Below, one piece after another: positions 23,446 through 34,599 of a stretch of 64,000 nt of DNA (its first letter is position 1; each line of letters starts with the position of its first letter). The stretch covers positions 48,873,279 through 48,937,278 of the forward strand of contig CM043970.1 in the NCBI GenBank assembly GCA_014529385.2, written 5' to 3'. The DNA is from Adiantum capillus-veneris. Taxonomy: Eukaryota > Streptophyta > Polypodiopsida > Polypodiales > Pteridaceae. Both the position numbers and the translations under genes were made by a program. The notes under the pieces were generated by a model. The model was not told the origin of the DNA. It did not search any database and was given only the letters and a program-made list of their open reading frames with translations.

Positions 23446-23874
23446 GTCTCTGACCACAAATCCTAACCCAATACCCTCCGTGCAGAAAACGCGTAGGATG
23501 TTTGGTCGGATTTTACAGGTCACTGTTTCTAAAATCTAACATGCCCAATGTGTAGCTCTACTTGCTTTGATCGCGTGGATATGCTGAAATGCAAAAATGA
23601 ACAACGTTTACTTACCAAAACTCCAAAAGTAGCTCGCAAGTGAATCTGCCAAAATACAGACGAGCGCGCGTGATGTAAGCATCAACGTGTAGCTCTCCTC
23701 GTAGGCAACACGAGGAGAGCTATGCGTGGGCAACAGGCCGCTGCTCTCCGTTTGCAATTCCGACCATCGTAGCTCTTGTAGCACACACACACACTCTCTC
23801 ACTCTCTCGCAGTCTCCCAGTCGACACAGAAGATAAGATTATTAGAAGTCTCTTTACAAAGCTTTAGGTTTTGG

Positions 23875-23882
23875 TTTATATA
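23875..23882 (-). promoter_or_regulatory. TATA-like box in 3' LTR of TG1
   Basis: The minus strand reads TATATAAA inside a block conserved with the right LTR (38838-38845). Confidence 0.45.
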
Positions 23883-24240
23883 CTAAACCTTAGAAAACCT
23901 AATGTCCGACCAAAATGACTTGATTTTTCCCTAGGCTTCTATAGAGCTTAATTAAAACACTGTGAGTTGGCTTTGCTCATCCAACAAGCATCTACGGCCA
24001 AAATACAATTGCTGAATTAAAATATGAAGTTCCTGTAAACATTACAAAAGTGGCCGTAATGACTCAAAATGATAATAACGGGATATTCGATGATTTCCAT
24101 GAGCTTGTATCTTCACATTACAACATCCATCTTCATCTTCATCATTTCATCAGCATCTTCATATGGAATCTTTAGAGAATCTTTGAGGAATCTTCATGGA
24201 ATCTTTGTGGAAGCGTTGTTGAAAGGTTGACCTTTCAACA

Positions 24241-24252
24241 CTCTCCCCCTCT
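24241..24252 (-). other. Polypurine tract of TG1
   Basis: The minus strand reads AGAGGGGGAGAG directly against the 3' LTR. Confidence 0.85.
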
Positions 24253-24707
24253 GAATTCTTGTTGTCCCCGACAAGACCCTATGTCTGTAGTGGCCTTGAC
24301 GAGTGCTTCATGTTTTGGTGTTGGTTGAAGCTTTTGTTGTTGCAGTTGCTTCTACTAGATGCCTTGTATGTTGTAGAGTTACCTTTTTCTTGTACATGTA
24401 GTGTAGTTGAAGCCATATCTCTCCCCCTCCAATTGGTTGTTGTATCGTGAATAGGTTGAGTGAGGTTTGTTGTTGCAGCAAGTCTTTATCTTGGCAGCTC
24501 TGTATTGTTTGTTCTTTGGGTGTCATCCTGCATGTGTATCTGTAAACTTGAAGCCTTTTTGAATTTTTTCTGGGTCGCTTCCCTTTGATTTTCTAGTTGA
24601 TGAGCATGTAGTTTTTTGGGATGTCGTTGGTCTGTATAAAATAGTAAAAATAAAATGTGGCGTATATTACAAAATGAAGGTCTTGGATACCTGGATAGGA
24701 CTAAAGG
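24253..24707. other. 3' non-coding region of TG1, outer part
   Basis: No frame of interest. It corresponds to 43736-44012 of TG2 by position and by the shared TACCTGGAT-A/GACTAAAGGG context at the MULE insertion point. Confidence 0.6.
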
Positions 24708-25000
24708 GGGTGCTATCACTTAATGAGCAGTGAAAAGCGAGCGAGGGACAAAAAGCGAGCAAAGAAAATAGAGGGATGGATTTTTTGATCCCGTTTGAAG
24801 GGTTATTGAATTTCTTTCTTTCTTATGCATACATTTATTAAAAAGAAATTGCTACTTGTACATGGTCTCTATATTACAAAATCTTCTCTCTTGTATACTA
24901 TATCTACATGTATGCATTATACTAAATGGTTGTTTTTCCTTAGGGCTACATATTAACGCAATTGAAGAGAAAAAAAAGGCACCTATTTTTAGGGTGGCTA
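24708..25000. repeat. Left terminal inverted repeat of the MULE
   Basis: Reverse complement of 29460-29735 with modest divergence: shared blocks include AAAGCGAGCGAGGGACAAAA, AAATAGAGGGATGGATTTTT, ATGGTTGTTTTTCCTTA and CACCTATTTTTAG. Confidence 0.92.
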
Positions 25001-28000
25001 CAAGCTTTTTCAAGCCTTTGTAGGCTCTTTCTTTGATGCTATTATGAAATTAAGAATTAACATCTATTTAGTAGAATAAGAAAGAATCTGTATTTTTCAC
25101 CAAACTTTTACCATTAAACTAAAAACCCTTACTTCTAGAAGAAGCTACCAATGAAGGGTGCACTATAGAGGTACACGATCACATCTAGTTTGACTTCATG
25201 TAAAAGACGACAAAAGCCATTTTCTCTTGGCTTGACTAAAAGAGAATTACTAATATTTTTTGAAATGCTATCACTAATATAGTAGCACATTCACCATGTT
25301 CTTACCTTCTTTAGTCTACTATTGAGCTTGTTAGTCACTGGCAAAAACTATTGTGTACCTTGTCTTGACCGCATCCATGCCCTAAGTGATTAAATGAACT
25401 CTTCAAACCATTGGCTTCATGCGACCGTCATTGTCCACATACCATCACGTTGAGCACCTACCGACGCAGTGAGAAAATATTCTAAGAGAATCGCATCTTA
25501 CGCGTGGCTTGAATGTATATGGATTATAATCTATTTTCACCCGGTCATCGATCCCATGCATAGCATTCTCCGTGCGAGTGAAAATTCAAAACAATCTTGA
25601 TTTTTGAAGGGTTTGATCTCACGGGCTCTTTCCAACTTGCGTTTGGAAACGCAATCTGGTAGGGCCAGGTGAGAATAAATTCTCTTTTCTTTCTTTTCAA
25701 TCCGGCTGCCGACACCGGCTGTGCTGACATATACCCTTCTTCCTCTCTATGCAACCAACACCACACCCTCACATCTTAGATGATCCACCCTTTGCCAGGT
25801 TGAAGGGGGAGCTCAAGACCAAGTCTAGATGCAAGGACCTCCTCTTATCCATCCATGTTGCTTTATTCAAGAAGGACTTCCTTTTTGGTAGCAAAAATGG
25901 GACATCTACTGGCCACAACTCTTGGCTATGGACACACATGCCTCACAAAGTGGTATAATGTCTCATGATCATCAACGTCACCAATTGTAACTTCAGCTGG
26001 CATGATTGTGCAAGCTAACAATATATCCAACCTGCTTTTCTTGCTTAAAATGGCAGGGTTCCTCTGAACTGGCAATATTTTAAATTTGTTTAGAGACATA
26101 TACCTGGACACAAGGTTTCCTTTCTCTTTTGTTACCACTTCAACATGAGGGTATGATTGAGAAAAAGGATAGGAGGCACACTCTCTTGACATGCCTATGG
26201 GAAGTTTCTCCTCTTCTTATTGGCAATCATTGAGCCCCCCTCAAGGGCCCCCTCGTGAGAGCCCACTCCAACACACTAGCAAGCCATCGGCCCGCAACTA
26301 GATTCATGTAGTAAAGTGCTGCTTATGTTCGTCTTCATTCCTAGAAGCATCTTCTATCGTCGACACGATGCCTGCTTCTGCATCAGAGCTTTGCCAGCAT
26401 CTTGCAAGCAGTCCACTCTCGCTAGCATCCACAAGTGGAACCTCCTTCTCCTCAGCTCCAAATTGTTAAAATGCATGCAAGCTAAGGGTATGAATGTCTG
26501 TGTTCTTTTACTTGCGTGCTGCGACGTGCTTGCTGTGTTTCATATCAAAGCGTCAATGCTTGTAAATCTTCTACAAGTCTGGATTGGTCTCGAGAATTTT
26601 TGCATTCTTCTACGTCAAGACTTTGCTTGAAGTTGTTTTTAATCCTAGAATGAGAATGATTACAAAAATCTCACCTTCTTGCAAGCAGCTACAACGAGCT
26701 ATATTGGCTTCATCTAACCAAGAACTAGAGAGTGCATCCAAGGGATCAGTTACAACCGATAAACTACTGCAAGGCGAGGAAGGCGAAAAGTGCTTGCAGA
26801 TCTTGCTAGTAACGACTCTCCTATTGTTGGCCTGGTTTCGGCTTTTGGCTCAATTGTGATCATATTGTGCAATTAACAGTGGTGACGTCACATCTGCAGG
26901 GTTGCAACGCTTTGCTTGGCTTGGCGTGCAAAGCTTTATCCGCAATAAGTCATTTGCAGATGTACAACTGAGTGGTCTGCAGGGAAGTGCACTATTGATT
27001 GAGTGCTTGCCTAAGCTCGACCATGCTCGCAATCTCCTGCTCTTTCCATCCACACCCTTCTGATTATGTTGCTTAGCTGCTCTCTCCACTTGCAAACTGG
27101 CAGCGTCTGGTTAGCGGCGGGTAAAGGCTGGTCGTCGGCACCTTCTGCAAGAAAGGCCAAATCGATTCTCGTTTGCACCCCTCTCTTCTATTGCAGGGAT
27201 GCAACAGAGACCAATGCACTTCAAGTAGCGGTGCACGGCGGCCATGGTCTCTCTCCGCATGTGTGTGACATTGTAGGTGCTAGAACGTGCTCTTTTTGAG
27301 CATGACCGGCGCCCGTCAAATCGGAGAAGAATTGGTCCTTCTCAAGCACGCTTGTTCAATCAAGCACTCATGGAGGGGAGTATGGGATACACAGGAAATA
27401 AAAAATTAGCGATAGTGATTATTGAGCGTGATAATTAGTCATGCTTTCCAAAGGCTTATTACTCGCTAAATTTAGTGGAAAGGAGCATGCTGACAGAAAT
27501 GGAGAGGGTTCTGCTGGAGAGGTGTCGAGGGTAAGTAGGCTGGAGGTAACGTGTCTTGGAGTGCCGGGGGGGGGGGTGTTAGTTGCTGCAGAGCTAAGCT
27601 TGGCTTTGATTCCGTGTTTTGCACTCAGTGCCTCACCTTGCTGTTGTCATTTCCAACACCATTTCATTGAGAAGACCCCCTCCTTGCTTCACCTTCACCA
27701 AGCCCTACCAGTTTGCGTTTCCAAACGCAAGTTTGGAAGGGCCCGTGAGACCAAACGTACTATCGGCTCTGACATTATTTCTTTGGGCATTTCCTATCAA
27801 AAACATGCTTCCCACTTAGTACGCCTATCTTCACCATGCCCTACCAACTTGCATTTCAAAACGCAGGGGCCCGTGAGACCAAACCTATGGTACCCTTTGT
27901 AGCATTGTTGATAATGAAAGGCTAACCCACATCCGCCAGTCTCTTTGTTGCAGTGCTACTAGCATACAACCCACGCTTAATGATTATCATAACTAAGACC

Positions 28001-29161
28001 ACGAAAAGGCTAGATGTGGATGCTTTTGTGTTTCTCCTTGCCTACGATCTTGCTTTTAGCAAGAAGATCAATGCTCTTTGAGGCTCTCATACATGCTCAC
28101 TCTTTTGGTCGAGGTCAATGATGAACTCTGCTAACACTTTGTCAGAATAATTGATGTTGGCTTCCACCTCTGTGTAGACCTTTGAAACAAGTAATAAGTA
28201 CTCTAAAGTTTTTTTCTGTGCTACTGTGTCATACCCTATAAGCCTACAGGCTTCTACTCTATTTTGTGTGTGTGTTTGTGAATGTGCACACTCACTACAA
28301 GCTTAGCCACTGCGTGTTATTTTTGGCACTTTCTCCCTCATTCAAATCAACACGACTTGGTTTGCAACCTGCATCATCCATCATCTTATGATCAATGATT
28401 GTGATTCTGCCAAGTGGCTTCATGCTCTACCTTTGTTTCAAAAAAATCTATTTGCCTAGGTAAGGCCAAAGTTTAGTGATATTCAATGGCTATAAGGATT
28501 CGTGTTGTTCAAATCCCTACCTTAGCTTTTTGTGAGTGACAATTTCACTGCCCCTTGGGAAGACAATTTTTGTTGATTGCAATTGAAGCACCTGTACATA
28601 TGGTTGAAAGTATGAGTTGTTACAAAAATCTAGGTATTACTTTGGAGCTAACTATGTTGCTAGGAGCCAAATAAAAAAGTCAAGATGATTATGCCAATAT
28701 AATGAGAAACCTTCAAGACCTCATAGCATTGACCTAATTATGTCCAACAAAAATCCATTAATTTAACAAAAAGCACTATTATCATGTGGAATGTCTCTAC
28801 CACATAGGTCTATGGACCTAGTTTGAAGCATGAGTATGGAGAATTTCACGTAAGCCAAAGATAAACATTCCACCATGTGGATCTATTTTGCAATGAATTG
28901 TTTTTTCAAACCTAGTTTGCTAAAGGCCACTTCTCAATGCATTTATACAAGCATATTAGGATTGCAATACTAAAAATGTAGCTAGATCCCTTGTCATATG
29001 GCTTTCTCAAGTACATGTCACCAGCCAATACATATATGGTGTCTCTTTCTATCTTGTCACATCTATTCTCTTTATAGGATTATTGGGATGACATATTCAA
29101 AAACTTGTCACATCTATAGCATTAAAGGGGAGCAAATAAGGTTCTAATTCTATAGGGTTCT

Positions 29162-29249
<88 letters not shown>

Positions 29250-29459
29250 CCAAACAGTAAGATCTATTCAACTTTTTATCGGTAATGGATACTAGTAACA
29301 AAGTATAATTTGTTCTCATTTTTGGATGCTTGTCATGACATTTCTTGTTCTTGTTTTTTCTCTATAATGCTCTTGTAAATTTTTTTCCATGAGTTTTAAG
29401 TGATATATTTTTAAACCATTTGAAAGGAAATGCAATGGTTGACGATTGAGGAATACAAA
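25001..29459. other. MULE interior, no recognised gene
   Basis: 4.4 kb with only short frames on both strands. Three copies of a ~55-60-bp motif occur: 25611-25673 in one orientation, and 27697-27757 and ~27829-27884 in the other. Each contains ACTTGCGTTTGGAAACGCA or its near-complement, between a CTACCA and a GTGAGACCAAAC end. At ~27190 an intron-acceptor-like CTTCTATTGCAG precedes a short N-A-L-Q-V-A-V-H-G-G-H stretch that faintly recalls an ankyrin repeat; this is weak. A (CT)n(CA)n tract is at 29166-29247. Confidence 0.6.
29166..29247. repeat. (CT)n-(CA)n compound microsatellite
   Basis: About 38 bp CT followed by 44 bp CA, inside the MULE near its right inverted repeat. Confidence 0.97.
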
Positions 29460-29735
29460 TAGCCACTCTAAAAATAGGTGCTTTTGTTTTTCTCTTCAAT
29501 TGCTTTAATATGTATCCGTAAGGAAAAACAACCATTTAACATAATGCATACATGTAGATGTAGTATACAAGAGAGAAAATTTGCATAGAACTTTTTTTGA
29601 ATGAATGTATGTATAAGAAAGAAAAAAAATTCAATAATAACCCTTCAAATGGGATTAAAAAATCCATCCCTCTATTTTCTTTGCTCACTTTTTGTCCCTC
29701 GCTCGCTTTCCACCGCTCGTTAAGTGATAGCACCC
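29460..29735. repeat. Right terminal inverted repeat of the MULE
   Basis: Mirror of 24708-25000; ends GTTAAGTGATAGCACCC, followed by the second GACTAAAGG. Confidence 0.92.
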
Positions 29736-29744
29736 GACTAAAGG

Positions 29745-30480
29745 GAAAAACCCAGTGGGAAAAAAATGCCTTTAGTCACAATTAAATGTGAGGCTATATG
29801 TACTTATGTTTTGATGTAACCGAGTTTTGTTGAGTTAAAGTACTTATGACCGAATGGCTACTATTATTGACTGGATATACATTGGATAAGTGTTAGTAGC
29901 TTGAAGTCACAGTCGTTGTTGTTGAGCAAATGCTTATGAAACCTGTTACCGCTTTGTCATCGTCATTTTGTTGTGTAAGTTCATGGGTGGAAGAACACAA
30001 ATCGTGTCAAATGCAAATGTCCAATGATGGGACATTATATATGCTTGCACAGATAGATACATGGGAAACAATGTGTTGTGCGAGAAGGGTTTGAATGGGT
30101 GCTTCCAGGAGTGAACGTAGCTAGAGAAGCAAAAATATATTTGACTTCAAGAACTGACATTACTCACAAGAAGGGCTGTTGATGCTCGAGGTTTTTTCAC
30201 TCTCCTCACTGTGTATATGTGCGTGAGTGTTTTGTGGATTACTCCGCCTCTCCACCAAATAAAATTGTTAGACTTTGACTCTTCTGCTCACCTATCCAGC
30301 ATGAGTGACTCAATTTTACAATATGCTCAACTCTTCCAGCTTGAGCTATAATCTAAATATCTAGACTCATAGACCACAAAAAAATATTAAGATATGAAGC
30401 TTGGGTCTGACGCTTGCTCATTTAGTGGCTCAGCTGCCCGACTCTTGACTCTTATGCCATGATTTTTATGGAAACTTGAC
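29745..30480 (-). other. Conserved 3' non-coding region of TG1
   Basis: Homologous to 44020-44736 of TG2 in scattered blocks: AAACCCAGTGG, TGTCCAATG-TGGGACAT, ATGGAAAACAAT-TG-T-TGC, CTTCCAGCTTGAGC. There is no frame. The conservation between two elements whose LTRs have diverged makes it a candidate cis-acting region. Confidence 0.6.
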
Positions 30481-33400
30481 TTACTCTTGGGAGCTTTCGA
30501 CCAAGAATAGGTTTTGAAATTCAAAACTCCCATCCTCGAAGAGAGGATTTGTAAAGGACCATACTGGCAATATTGGTTTCTTTTGCCATACCTGGGTGAC
30601 CTTGGTTGTCAAAATTTCTTTTTGTTGTTGTTGGTCCCTTGGTTGAGAAGATTGGTTCGCTCCATTCTCCATAACACTTTGTCTATCATGTCTTGACATT
30701 TCTTGAGAGTTAGAGATGACTTCAATATTCTTCGGTATGTGTTGTTCTTTTGGCATCCATTCGTATCTGCATCGTGTGATTAGCGTGTCTTTGCAAATAT
30801 CCTTTGCCTTGACTATGACATTGTCCTTGATTTTGCTTTCCGTGAAATTGCGATTATTTTCAAGCTGAAGTCGTTTGATTGAAGAATGTTTACCTGGCAT
30901 CTTTGGTAGCCAGATTCTCCGATTTCCTTGATAGTAACCTTGTGCTTGAAGAATTGTAGAACTTCCCATGATGCTTTTGATGTCGTAATGAGATGTACAA
31001 GAGTGCCATTTTTTGGATTATTTACTGATGAAGTCCTATGTTGGTATGAAGGCCAGCTGGATTTGAAATTTCCTGCGTACCTTTGGCGAGCCTTGTTGGT
31101 TGGTCTCCTTTGGCGATATAAATATGAGCTTTGTTGCTTTTGGGGACGCTTTTTGAAACCTTTATCCACCGCATAACCCGAGGTCTGTGGTTTTGGTAAC
31201 CAAAGTTTCTTTTGACCCTCATAATAGCCTTGCTCTGCTAAGCGATAGTGGGAGGCTATCCATCCCATGTGTTTACCTTTCGTCAATTGGCTAGGATCAT
31301 TTACCCATATTGGGTCCTTGACCTTTATTTCTTCAGCTTTAATGTAGAGCTTTGAAAACCTTTGGCGGTGGTGATCTCGCAGTGTAGGGTATTTCGGTTG
31401 AAAGATTTTCTTTGGAGTCGGCCTTTCATGTGGGAGCATGCGGTCAATTGATATAGAAGCTCTGTCTTGAAATTTTTTGGGTTGGATTGAAGACTCTGAT
31501 TTAAGGGGCTGCTTCTATTGGTAGGACATTTGTGGGCTCGTTTTGGCTTTGCCTTTGTCGACAGCCGATAATCTTGGAGCGGTTGTAGACTGGCTTTCTG
31601 GAGAGCTAGTCATGATGACCATTGTTGAAAATTCAGGTTCTTCTGCCAATGTTTTTTCCCAGTGATTGGACAACATCAAGTGTATACTCATTTTGGAAGA
31701 ATCCACTACTAGGAATTTATCTTTAACTATCTTTGACTGTAGGTTAACGGTATCTTCTGCAATCCCCAAACTTGTGACCTTAACTCCATTTGATAGGGAT
31801 ACCTGTACGTGAATTTCATACAGTTCTGGCTTATCTAGAAGTAACCACATCCCATAAGACATGGCATTAGTTGTGGCAATGCAATCTATCTCTGTTGTAA
31901 AATTGAATTTCAGTTTCTCATGCACATCCAATGAGAATTTAATCTTCTTGTTGGCTGCCAAGTAACTGATGTCCTCTTTGCTTTTGGTGCTTGTCTCAGA
32001 CTTTTGTGCCTTGGAAGCTTTGTCATCCTCTTGTATGTTGAACTTCTTTGTCATTTGACTGGTTGTAGCATGTCCCAAGTGTTTACTATCTTCTGATTTA
32101 TAGCTTTGGGGAAGGTCTATAGCCTGAGCTGCTTGTTGGTATTCATTGCTAGTTTTTGACTGTGACGCCTTGATTATTGATTTCAGAAGCTCTCTGTCAC
32201 TATTTACTTCTTCTAGCACTTGAAGGTCATTCAATGGTGAATTTTCTTATGTGAAATCTTTTGAAGCTTGTGTAGCAGGATGTTGAGGTTGACTCTCTTC
32301 TTTTGGTGCAATGGTCGCAGTGGCCTTTTGGTTCCCATTGTTCCATGGGTTTTCGTAGAGTCTCTTCTTGAAAATATACATTCATATTCTGCATTGCTTG
32401 TCCTTGGTAGTCAATTTTGGACTTGGTCATTTCCCTTTCTTTTGTGGGTTCTAAAACTTCAGCTACATCTTCTTTTAGCTTCTTTTTCTCTTTGATTTAT
32501 TCAATCATCCTTGTAGAGTCTACAGTAGAGGAATTCTCTTGTAGAATTTCATCTTCATCCATTAATTCAACTTGCATGTCTTTGTCTTGTGAGGTGACAC
32601 TAAGTTTTGTTGTTACCTCTGCCACCTCTTCTTGGGTTTGCTTACCATCTTCAAAATCTTGGCTTCTTTTGCTCTCCAACCTTGAACTGTGAGCTTCATC
32701 TTCATCACCTTGTGCATGCTTTGACTTGTCCTCACTGAGGTTCTTTAAGCGATCTTGAATCAGTTGATTCAATTGATCTTTTTTGAAAGCCTTATTCTCT
32801 ATGATAATGTCGTTGACACCCTTGACTTCAAGCAACTGTGTCTTGAGCCTATCTTTTGTGCTCTGCGACAAGATCTGCTTCTTTTCCGGATCTCATTGGG
32901 GATTCTTGCTTCCGTTCCCTTGTTGTCACTTTCTGAACTTTGCTTTTGACTGGTTGCTTCTTCTTTCCATGTAGAGATTTGATGGGCACTCCTTCACTAA
33001 ATGACCAATGGATCATTGGTTGCAATATGTCGCTATCTCAACATGTGCACCCTTTGGAAAAGGCAGCTCTCCATAATACTGCTGATAATGGTTTCTTGTG
33101 GTATCTAGATACAGATATGACCTCTTCTTTTCATGCATGAACCTGTAGATTACGACTGACTTAGGTCTATCCAGTGGCTTCGTTTCTTTATCCTCCATCG
33201 TCTTGTCCTTGAGAAGCTGAAAATAGCTTCCATTATTGCTTGCATACAAGATCAAATCACTATCCGCGCTTTCCAGCAGTCGTAATGCTAATTATTCCAT
33301 CAACATATGGTCTTTGACGTGGGGCTTCTGCATAGCCTTAGGGCTATGTTTTCGATTTGATTTTGGCGAGGTTTGCACCGAGGGTGAAGATCGAACCAAA

Positions 33401-34599
33401 TCTTTGTTTTTCGTTCCCCTGGATGGTGCTTTTGGATGGGGTCCAAGTATGTGACTTATAGGTTGCCCACAAATGCTAAACTCATCCATATTTTTCACAT
33501 CGTCTATTTCATAATGCCTACCATATTTGTCGACCACAATGACATCTTGACCTTACCTTCTACATTTGGCATTGTGAATTTCTGGTGGTCTCTTCTCCGG
33601 CTCGGCATCTTCCAATGCTTCTTGAAATTCCACTTGGGCTCCTGAAAAGGACACTGCTTCTTGTAGAACTGGACTTCTTAATCCCACTCTTGAAGAGATA
33701 GGGTCTCTTTGTTGAGTTTGAACTCCCTCCATATGAGAGGGTTCCATATCTCATGTTGGAATCTGTTTAATGCCTGATGATATGACTTGTTGTGCTCTGT
33801 TAAGTAGCTCTTGAGACCGAGCTAGTTCTTTTTGAAGTTGTGCTATCTTCATAGATGGTACTTCCAACGTATTCCCTGTTTGTGCAAGTTGGTGTGTTTG
33901 TGCTTTGTCTTGTGCTGGTGCGGTGCACGAGACTTGTGTTGTGTCTTTCCATGTTGTGCCTTGTGCTGTGCCTTGTTGTGTGTCATGTGGTGTGTCACTC
34001 ATTTGTGTAGTGATAGTTGTAGGTGTCAATTCTTCCAGGTGCGTAGTTAGAGGTAAACCCATGACAAGATGGTATACATTACCACCTTTAGACATATAGT
34101 CTTCTCCTCTTGAGCCAAACGCTTTTGCTGCAAAATAATGATTGTTTTCTACAAGAACTTCATGACTTGTGACAGCCCTGTAGTATCGACCGTCTTCGTC
34201 TTTATAGAGGGTACCAATTTTCCGTTTTCCATCTTGTGCTTTGTACAGAAAACTACTTGGAGGATATGCATAGATATCTGTAAGTTGATCACTGTTGAAT
34301 TTTTCTATCTCATTGTCGATGTATTTTCTGTGCCTCATTTAAATTGATCCCATACAGTCTTCCATCAAATCTGGATGTGGGTGTAGTACATTCTTCGCTG
34401 TTTCAACTTCCACATATTGAGATGTCCGAGTTTCCTCTAAATCTTTCTTTGTCTTGATGTACAAATTCCGATTGACATCCTCATAGCATGGCAGCCCTTT
34501 GTGGTGGACAATCAGATAGATCAAAGTTTGCTCTCTTGTAATTTTTGTGGATGTACTTGAAGCTTCATCTCGGCTGGTCTGATTCCTTTGAGATGCCAT
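30481..34599 (-). pseudogene. TG1 large Gag-like polyprotein, decayed
   Basis: About 1370 codons from ATG 34599 (MASQRNQTSRDEASS). The frame is constant to ~32230 with at least six in-frame stops, then shifts near 32230 and near 30900. In order: (a) ~34560-33050, repeated Y-x-D-x-x-G-x-x-Y-type units (TLYKDEDGRYYRAV, VVDKYGRHYEID, LYASNNGSYFQLL); (b) a zinc knuckle at ~33000-33040 whose second Cys is now TGA (C-N-Q-stop-S-I-G-H-L-V-K-E-C); (c) a Lys/Glu/Gln-rich, probably coiled linker; (d) ~31600-31900, a retropepsin-like fold remnant (IDCIATTNAMSYGMWLLL, then VSLSNGVKVTSLGI and SIHLMLSNHW); (e) a basic C-terminus with two repeats of the type MGWIASH-x-QGYYEGQKKLWLPKP, ending WSFTNPLFED. Inference: a structural Gag-protease protein. 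I know no named family for (a) or (e). Confidence 0.8.

Larger units (their letters stand above)
22201..24240 (-). repeat. 3' LTR of TG1, split by a solo LTR
   Basis: Starts TGTTGGTGGATACGC and ends CTTTCAACA. Without the nested 22501-23445 insertion and its duplication it is ~1090 bp, against 1047 bp for the right copy. The extra length is partly a small hairpin-forming duplication at ~23690-23725 (TAGCTCTCCTCG and its complement). It carries the half-motif CGCGTAGGATGTTT at ~23490, related to the leader palindromes. Confidence 0.92.
24708..29735. mobile_element. Mutator-like (MULE) transposon nested in TG1
   Basis: 5028 bp bounded by long terminal inverted repeats (24708-25000 and 29460-29735) starting GGGTGCTATCACTTAA. 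A perfect 9-bp direct duplication, GACTAAAGG, flanks it (24699-24707 and 29736-29744). TG2 has the uninterrupted sequence GACCAAAGGGAAAAAACCC at ~44018. A 9-bp duplication with ~280-bp inverted ends is the Mutator signature. I find no MULE transposase motif inside, so the copy is non-autonomous. The 4.4-kb interior has no long frame and could hold captured fragments. Confidence 0.9.

Noticed and set aside
26316-27902. Short frames in the MULE interior as host genes
   Set aside because: They are short, overlap on both strands, lack conserved domains and show no consistent exon structure. At most they are captured fragments.
24708-29735. Helitron as an explanation for the insertion in TG1
   Set aside because: Helitrons lack inverted ends and target duplications; this one has ~280-bp inverted ends and a 9-bp duplication.
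30481-34599. TG1 frame as an endogenous pararetrovirus or other viral relic
   Set aside because: The element has LTRs, a target duplication, a tRNA primer site and a polypurine tract, and shows no viral movement, coat or RT motifs. It is better described as an LTR retrotransposon.
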